DNA of 8,083 nucleotides, taken from NCBI GenBank assembly GCA_007136145.1, contig SLHN01000165.1, forward strand, positions 1-8,083, given 5' to 3'. Shown here one piece after another: positions 1 through 5,087 of the stretch. Position 1 is the stretch's first letter, and the number at the start of each line of letters is the position of its first letter. Source of the stretch: Thioalkalivibrio sp. (GTDB lineage: Bacteria > Pseudomonadota > Gammaproteobacteria > Ectothiorhodospirales > Ectothiorhodospiraceae). The notes under the pieces were generated by a model that saw nothing but the letters and a program-made list of their open reading frames with translations, did not search any database and was not told the origin of the DNA. Position numbers and translations under genes: made by a program.

Positions 1-90
1 CATCCGCTGCACGCCTATCACAAGCGGTACCGCGATATCGCGATGCAACTGGTGGACATTGCCCACGAAGAGAAGGGTTCGCGCCGCTAG
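1..90 (+). CDS. 3' end of an unrecognised protein (partial)
   Basis: Frame 1 is open from the first base to a TAG at 88-90 and gives 29 C-terminal residues, beginning HPLHAYHKRYRDIA and ending EEKGSRR. The tail is charged and probably helical, with no membrane segment. The start and most of the gene lie outside the window. I do not recognise the family from so short a piece. It points the same way as the DUF3050 gene, but nearly 290 bp containing a repeat element separate them, so a shared operon is unlikely. Confidence 0.55.
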   Translation, partial: HPLHAYHKRYRDIAMQLVDIAHEEKGSRR

Positions 91-107
91 GGAAGTGCTG
101 ATTAGTG

Positions 108-250
108 CGCATTGCGAGCATAGCGAGTAATCCAAACGGCGCCTCTTGATTTAATGCCTTATGGATCGCCGCGTCCCGCCACCCGCCACGCTGCGCTCGC
201 GGCTGAAGGCTGCGCTCGCGGCTAACGGCTTCGCCCCTCGCGATGACGGA
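108..250. repeat. Imperfect inverted-repeat intergenic element (CATTGCGAG...CTCGCGATG)
   Basis: The left arm reads CATTGCGAG at 110-118, followed by AATCCA at 129-134. The right side has TGGATC at 162-167 and ends in CTCGCGATGACGGA at 237-250. The outer arms are inverted copies with one mismatch, and the inner AATCCA/TGGATC pair is also roughly complementary. From general knowledge, elements with GTCATTGCGAG-type ends and inner AATCC/GGATT blocks are common as non-coding intergenic repeats in many proteobacteria. Assignment to that class is by eye. It carries no convincing gene; a short reading frame from 161 lacks a ribosome site. The element fills much of the 91-375 gap. The remainder (251-375) shows nothing clear beyond a possible leader for the DUF3050 gene. 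Confidence 0.5.
190..223 (+). repeat. Tandem direct repeat, 15 bp x 2, period 19
   Basis: GCTGCGCTCGCGGCT occurs at 190-204 and again exactly at 209-223, separated by GAAG. It lies inside the inverted-repeat element, in its right half. The core GCTGCGCTCG recurs in the other intergenic region at 1799-1808. It could be an internal duplication within the element. Confidence 0.7.
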
Positions 251-375
251 CTAAGCAAGCGCTTCCCCAGGTTTGGCGCCGAAAGTCAGTCAGGTGGGTG
301 TGGGAACGCCCGCCTGCTCGTTCTGAACGCGGCGGCACAGCCGTGATCATGCCTTCAGCCACCTTGGGTAACCCT

Positions 376-1155
376 ATGCCAGATCGTCCCGTTTTCGATC
401 CTGCGGTGGTGGCGCCGCTCAAGCAGCGTCTCGACGACCACCCCGTCTATGCGTTGCGCGACCTGCCCGACCTGCGCCGGTTCATGGAGCATCATGTTTA
501 CTCCGTCTGGGACTTCATGTCCCTGATCAAATACCTGCAGCAGCATATTGCCCCGGTACGGTATCCCTGGAGTCCGGTCGGTGACGGTGCCGTTCGGCGC
601 TTCATCAACGAACTCGTGCTCGAGGAAGAGTCCGACGGAGTACCCGATCCCGATGGCAACGAAACGCATATGAGCCACTTCGAGCTGTACTGCGAAGCGA
701 TGGCGGAACTGGGTGCGGATCCGGAGCGTCCACGTCGGTTCGTGGCGATCGCTGCCGCGCAGGGAATCGAGGCGGCGCTCGCCGCGGGCATCGCTCCCGA
801 ACCGTCGGCAAGGTTCGTTCGCAGTACTTTCGATTTCATCGGTACCGGTAAGCCGCATGTCGTTGCGGCCGCCCTGGCGCTGGGTCGCGAGCACGTGATC
901 CCCGGAATGTTCCGCAGTTTCCTGCGCGAGATGGGGATCGATGCCGATGCCGCGCCGAGGTTTCATTTTTATCTGAACCGGCATATCCATCTGGACGAGG
1001 ATTTCCACGGTCCGTTGTCCCTGCGAATGCTGGACATGCTCTGTGCCGGGGACCCGGTTCGGCTGCAGGAAGCCGGGAGCGCCGCGCGCGCGGCCATCGA
1101 AGCGCGCCTCCGGTTCTGGGATGGTGTCCACGCTGATCTTGCGGAGGCCGCATGA
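376..1155 (+). CDS. DUF3050 family protein, probable haem-oxygenase-like fold
   Basis: This is a 259-residue soluble protein with no signal peptide or membrane segment. Residues 36-54, with FMEHHVYSVWDFMSL, carry the hallmark of the DUF3050 family, as does the C-terminal block RHIHLDEDFHGPLSLRML at 202-219. The family has no assigned reaction that I know of. The protein is mostly helical and has acid and His residues spaced as in haem-oxygenase-like diiron proteins: E38/H40, E79-E84, H98/H101, E172/H173 and a D207-x3-H211 motif. A metal-dependent oxidase or oxygenase role is therefore plausible but is inference. I chose ATG 376 because homology starts with the DHPVY block shortly after it and a weak GGGTAA lies 4 nt upstream. 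The frame is also open from GTG 298 and ATG 349, but the added residues look non-coding. Its stop overlaps the start of the next gene. Confidence 0.85.
   Translation: MPDRPVFDPAVVAPLKQRLDDHPVYALRDLPDLRRFMEHHVYSVWDFMSLIKYLQQHIAPVRYPWSPVGDGAVRRFINELVLEEESDGVPDPDGNETHMSHFELYCEAMAELGADPERPRRFVAIAAAQGIEAALAAGIAPEPSARFVRSTFDFIGTGKPHVVAAALALGREHVIPGMFRSFLREMGIDADAAPRFHFYLNRHIHLDEDFHGPLSLRMLDMLCAGDPVRLQEAGSAARAAIEARLRFWDGVHADLAEAA
1143..1147 (+). promoter_or_regulatory. Shine-Dalgarno for the 185-aa gene, inside the DUF3050 gene
   Basis: GGAGG at 1143-1147 lies 4 nt before ATG 1152, within the last codons of the DUF3050 gene. Together with the ATGA stop/start overlap (1152-1155), it fixes the start of the second gene and points to coupled translation. 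Confidence 0.7.
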
Positions 1156-1709
1156 GCTTGCGTCTCCGCAGCCGCTGGAAGCAGGGGGAACGCTCGCGTA
1201 GCCTCGAGGAGTTGGCTACCGTTGGGGCTGCCAACGCCTGGCGTGCCGCATGCAACGGTGTGCTCAACCTCGAGAACGAGGGCTTCGAGACGAGTTCCCG
1301 CGCGCAACGCATCGACATCATTGAGGAGTTCGCCGCATTCCTGCTGCAGGTGGCGGATCGGCTGGTCTATCAGAGATTTTCCGCCGAGGATCGGGCTCGC
1401 TTCATTACCGCGATGGCGATACGGCTCGCGGAATTGGTCGACGAGAACCGGAGCGATGCCCAGGGCCCGGGTGACTATCGAGACGGTTTCATCGACAAGC
1501 TGAATGAACGCACGGGCGTTTACGCGCAGTGCAGCTACAGTGAAGAAGATGGCCCCGGCTTTTCGATGCTTTGTTGTCTGGGCGATCGTGTGACCGACGT
1601 GCTTGGACCAACCAACCGCAAATGGGCGCAGGATCAGGTGGTGGCGATCGATGGGCCCGAGGCCGCCCGGAGCTTTACCCGGGCTTTGGACACGCTGCTG
1701 GAAGACTGA
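1152..1709 (+). CDS. Hypothetical protein, coupled to the DUF3050 gene
   Basis: This is a 185-residue protein of no family I recognise. It starts at an ATG overlapping the upstream TGA as ATGA, with GGAGG just before it. The N-terminus is basic (RLRSRWKQGERSRS). Residues about 17-100 look mainly helical, with amphipathic stretches such as IIEEFAAFLLQVADRLVYQR at 55-74. Residues 120-150 are more beta-like and contain three cysteines (C127, C141, C142), including an adjacent pair in FSMLCCLGD. There is no signal peptide or clear membrane helix, so it is probably cytoplasmic. Tight coupling suggests that it acts with the DUF3050 protein as partner, chaperone or subunit; this is context only. Codon use looks like that of its neighbour. 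The gene runs towards the convergent GGDEF-EAL gene, 176 bp away. Confidence 0.8.
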   Translation: MSLRLRSRWKQGERSRSLEELATVGAANAWRAACNGVLNLENEGFETSSRAQRIDIIEEFAAFLLQVADRLVYQRFSAEDRARFITAMAIRLAELVDENRSDAQGPGDYRDGFIDKLNERTGVYAQCSYSEEDGPGFSMLCCLGDRVTDVLGPTNRKWAQDQVVAIDGPEAARSFTRALDTLLED

Positions 1710-1754
1710 CGACCCTGATCCGTAGGGCGCCGTGAGGCGAAAACCGAACCGCGC

Positions 1755-1783
1755 CGGGCTGTGATTCCCAGCTTTGCAGCCCG
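1755..1783. terminator. Possible hairpin between convergent genes
   Basis: CGGGCTG at 1755-1761 pairs perfectly with CAGCCCG at 1777-1783 across a 15-nt loop. It sits 46 bp after the stop of the 185-aa gene and on the 3' side of the opposing GGDEF-EAL gene, where a terminator is expected. No T-run follows on either strand, so it is not a classical intrinsic terminator. It may simply be repeat-derived structure. Confidence 0.3.
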
Positions 1784-1876
1784 CCAACGCTGCAATTCGC
1801 TGCGCTCGTTGGCACCCTGCGCCTTTGTCGTCAGGAGCGCTGAAATGCACTACCGCGCTGCGGGCGCAATGACGGA
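1783..1876. repeat. Remnant of an intergenic repeat related to the 108-250 element
   Basis: GCCAACG at 1783-1789 pairs with CGTTGGC at 1807-1813, forming a second hairpin. The loop side contains GCTGCGCTCG (1799-1808), also found twice at 190-218. The segment ends in CGCAATGACGGA (1865-1876), which matches CGCGATGACGGA (239-250) at 11 of 12 bases, in the same orientation and in the same order relative to GCTGCGCTCG. I could not find a clear left arm. It is best read as a decayed or partial member of the same class, in the gap between convergent genes. Nothing else is visible in 1710-1885. Confidence 0.4.
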
Positions 1877-1885
1877 TCCGATCAG

Positions 1886-4800
1886 TCAGCGTTTCCCGTT
1901 GGTGCCGGACGCGATCCGGTTGCTCCAGTCGCGTGTGATCTCCTCGGGTGGAACCGGGCGGCTGAACAGGTACCCCTGCCCGAGTTGACAGCCCTCGCGT
2001 TCAAGAAATTCCGCCTGTTCCGGGGTTTCCACTCCCTCGGCCAGGATTTCCAGACCCAGGCTCTTGCCCAGTCCGATGATGGCCCGCGTGATTGCCTCGC
2101 CCTCGGCGTCCACGCCGATATCGTTCACGAAACCGCGGTCGATCTTCAGCCGGTGCAAGGGCAGGCGGCGCAGGTACGCGAGCGACGAGTAGCCGGTGCC
2201 GAAATCGTCCACGGCGATCACAACCCCGAGGTCACGCAATTCGTTCAGCGTAGCGATCGCGCGCTCAGCCCGGCGCATGATCATCGATTCGGTTACCTCG
2301 AGTTCGAGTTCGGCCGCGGGCAGCGTACATGCCTTCAACACTTCCCCGACCCGGTGTGGCAGGATTTCCCGTTCGAGCTGCTGCACCGACAGATTCACCG
2401 CCATGCGCGGGATCGCCAGGCCCTGGTTGTGCCAGACCGTCATCTGCTGGCATGCCTTCATCAGGACCCAGTCGCCGATGGCCTCGATCAGGCCACATTC
2501 CTCGGCGACCGGGATGAACACCGCCGGCGGGATCATCCCGCGTTCGGGATGCACCCAGCGCAGCAACGCTTCGACGCCGATCAACCGACCGCTGGCCAGT
2601 TCGACCTGGGGTTGGTAGTGAAGGAGTAACTGGCTCTCCTCAAGCGCGGTCCGCAGGTCGCTCTCGAGCTGAATGCGGTCGAGTACGCCCGCCGCTTCCT
2701 GAGCCCGAAAGAAGCGCACCGCATGACCGCCCTCTGCCTTCGCCTGGTACATGGCCAACTCGGCGTTCTTGAGCAACGTATCGACGCTCGTGCCGTCGGC
2801 CGGGAACCAGCTGACGCCGATGCTCGCACCGATGAACACGGGTTTCGGGCCCAGCTCAAAGGGCGCTGCCATTGCCTGATTGACGCGCGTAGCGACGCGT
2901 GTGGTGCCCGTCAGGGTGGGATCCGATTCGAGAACGATCACGAACTCGTCGCCGCCGGGCCGCGCGAGCGTGTCATCGCTACGCAGCACGTTCATGATCC
3001 TTTTCGCCGCGCTGTGCAGTAACTGATCGCCCGCCGCGTGCCCCAGGCCCTCGTTCACGTTCTTGAAACGATCGAGGTCCATGAACAACACCGCAACCGT
3101 GCTGCCGTGCCGTTCCGCTCGTTCCAGTGCGTGTTCCAGACGATCGCGCAACAGTAGTCGGTTGGGTAGTCCGGTCAATGGATCGTGGTTGGCGAGAAAG
3201 TCTCGTTCCTGCTCGGAACGGCGCAGCTGCGTGATGTCACTGAACACGGCCACGTAGCGGTATATGCTCCCGCTGGCGCGGGCGACTGCCGTAATGGTCA
3301 GCCACTCGGGATATACCTCGCCGTTCTTGCGCCGGTTCCAGATTTCGCCCTGCCAACGCCCGGTATCGTTCAGCTGGTCCCACATCGCGCGATAGAAGGC
3401 CTCGTCCTGGCGGCCCGATTGCAGGATGCGGGGATTCTGGCCCAGGATTTCCGCCTCGGAATAGCCGGTGATCTCGGTGAACGCTCTGTTGACGAATTGA
3501 ATGCGGCCATCGGCATCGGCGATCAGAATACCTTCGGACGCACTATCGAAGGCCTTGGCCGCCTGCGCGATCTGGTCCTCCGCCTCCTTCAGCCGTGTCA
3601 GGTCGACGTCGAGGGAGAAAATCTCGAGTTCGCCGGCGCTGTTGGTCCGCAATACCGAGTTCGAAAAAACGGTTGCCCGCGAGCCGTCCTTGCGGCGCAA
3701 TTGCAGCTCGCCCTGAGGTATTGGGGCTCCGGCAGCGATCTTCTCAGGCGTAAGCGACTGAACGGCCTCGCGCATCTCCTCGGGCAGGATCAGATCCTCG
3801 ATCGGCCGGCCCATCGCCTCCTCGCTGGTGAAGCCGTACAGGGCTTGTGATGCACGGTTCCAGAAGATCACGCGCCGATCCTGGTCGTAGCCCTGCACGG
3901 CTATGTTGTCGACATCCTCGAACAGCGAGCGGAAACGTTCCTCGCTCAGGCGGAGTAATTCTTCCGCATGCTTGCGCGCGGTGATGTCGCGGTGGACGCC
4001 GCGTCGGCCCAGAGGACGATCGTCCCGGTCGAGGACGGTTCGGCATTCGTGCTCGATCCAGCGCAGGCCGCCGTCTGGCCGCAGGATGCGGAATTCCAGG
4101 GGGGGAGGGTGTTCCGCGGCGTCGGCGGCATGCATTTGGTCCCAGTGTGCACGCCATATGGGAAGATCGTCAGAGTGTACGAGCCGATCCATCAACCCGG
4201 GATCGGCAACAAACGCCTCCGGCGGAAGCCCGCAAACGCGCTCGCAGGCCGGCGACACATACCGGTATTTCCAGTCATCGTCCAGCCAGTAGTCCCAGTC
4301 CGGCGAGTACTCGGCAAGAATCCGGTAGCGCTGTTCGCTGTCACGCAATTGTCGGTACGCCGCCCGCACTTCGGCTTCGTGCAGCAGGCGCTCGGTGAGG
4401 TCCACGACCGCGCAGACGAACTGGGCGGTGCCACCGGGCTCCGTGGGCAGGCGTGCAATGTGGAGTTCGCCCTGGAAGTCGCGCCCAGCGGCGCCGTGGA
4501 AACCGAGGCTGCGGGTGACACCGGTGTCCCTCTCCTGCGCGGACTGGATCAGACCGGCAAGGGCTGGGCGCGAGTCGGCACTTACCAGGCGGTGCAGAAA
4601 GTGTCGTCGCAAGTGATGCGGGTCGGTGCCGAACAAGCGGGTGGCTTCGGTATTGCTCTCGAGGATCAGCCCGTTGCGATCGATTACCAGCTCGGCCAGC
4701 GGCACACTGGAAAAGAAGGCGGTAAAGCGCCGCAGGATATCCTCGGCGTTCGTCTGCGCCGCGCGCAACTCGGAGTTCTGTATTTCCAGCTCCGCCTGGT

Positions 4801-5017
4801 AGATGCGCAGCGTTTCGAGCACTTCGTCGGGATTGATCGCGTCCTGATCCAGGAGTCGCGAGATGAGATCGTAGTTGCCGACGCGCAGGGCCTCGCGAGC
4901 GCGGTCGCGGGCGCTGACCAAATCGTCGGCGGGTTGATGATCTTCCGGCGCTGGCGGTTTACGTTTGGTCATGCGGCGAGGGGACCAGGCTTGACGGTCG
5001 GGTGTCGGGGCGGGCAT
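1886..5017 (-). CDS. Four-PAS GGDEF-EAL protein (c-di-GMP cyclase/phosphodiesterase)
   Basis: This 1043-residue cytoplasmic protein has no membrane helix. A helical leader (about 30-95, including the AELEIQNSELRAAQ coiled-coil type) precedes PAS domains at about 96-210, 228-348, 358-476 and 484-598. GGDEF (about 603-770) has metal Asp D647, N655, D664 and the GGDEF signature at 688-692. An RxxD motif (R679-D682) sits five residues before it, so product inhibition at an I-site is likely. EAL (about 780-1030) keeps E816 of EALLR, N875, E907/E910, D937-D938, K958, E994 and Q1014, the metal and catalytic set of active phosphodiesterases. Both making and hydrolysing c-di-GMP therefore look possible, with PAS domains setting the balance. 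Pro687 and Glu656 (usually Asp) are small departures. The start is uncertain: ATG 5017 or in-frame ATG 4972, neither with a good ribosome site. It lies 70 bp downstream of the CheB/CheR fusion, probably in one transcript. Confidence 0.95.
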   Translation of the reverse strand: MPAPTPDRQAWSPRRMTKRKPPAPEDHQPADDLVSARDRAREALRVGNYDLISRLLDQDAINPDEVLETLRIYQAELEIQNSELRAAQTNAEDILRRFTAFFSSVPLAELVIDRNGLILESNTEATRLFGTDPHHLRRHFLHRLVSADSRPALAGLIQSAQERDTGVTRSLGFHGAAGRDFQGELHIARLPTEPGGTAQFVCAVVDLTERLLHEAEVRAAYRQLRDSEQRYRILAEYSPDWDYWLDDDWKYRYVSPACERVCGLPPEAFVADPGLMDRLVHSDDLPIWRAHWDQMHAADAAEHPPPLEFRILRPDGGLRWIEHECRTVLDRDDRPLGRRGVHRDITARKHAEELLRLSEERFRSLFEDVDNIAVQGYDQDRRVIFWNRASQALYGFTSEEAMGRPIEDLILPEEMREAVQSLTPEKIAAGAPIPQGELQLRRKDGSRATVFSNSVLRTNSAGELEIFSLDVDLTRLKEAEDQIAQAAKAFDSASEGILIADADGRIQFVNRAFTEITGYSEAEILGQNPRILQSGRQDEAFYRAMWDQLNDTGRWQGEIWNRRKNGEVYPEWLTITAVARASGSIYRYVAVFSDITQLRRSEQERDFLANHDPLTGLPNRLLLRDRLEHALERAERHGSTVAVLFMDLDRFKNVNEGLGHAAGDQLLHSAAKRIMNVLRSDDTLARPGGDEFVIVLESDPTLTGTTRVATRVNQAMAAPFELGPKPVFIGASIGVSWFPADGTSVDTLLKNAELAMYQAKAEGGHAVRFFRAQEAAGVLDRIQLESDLRTALEESQLLLHYQPQVELASGRLIGVEALLRWVHPERGMIPPAVFIPVAEECGLIEAIGDWVLMKACQQMTVWHNQGLAIPRMAVNLSVQQLEREILPHRVGEVLKACTLPAAELELEVTESMIMRRAERAIATLNELRDLGVVIAVDDFGTGYSSLAYLRRLPLHRLKIDRGFVNDIGVDAEGEAITRAIIGLGKSLGLEILAEGVETPEQAEFLEREGCQLGQGYLFSRPVPPEEITRDWSNRIASGTNGKR

Positions 5018-5087
5018 GCCATCCGGGACCCGCGGGCGAACCGCGGCGCGCGACGGTTGGTATCATTACGCACGCAATTCAAGGTGA

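Noticed and set aside
298..375. Upstream GTG (298) and ATG (349) starts for the DUF3050 gene
   Set aside because: The extra 26 residues lack family similarity and neither start has a ribosome site; ATG 376 fits the usual family length.
355..1850. Minus-strand reading frames of 258 and 293 codons (355-1131 and 969-1850)
   Set aside because: They are antisense to the DUF3050 gene and the 185-aa gene, with no recognisable motifs; the plus-strand frames have family motifs, an ATGA overlap and a ribosome site.
1985..2629. Plus-strand reading frame of 214 codons
   Set aside because: It is a shadow of the EAL domain, whose catalytic motifs all read on the minus strand.
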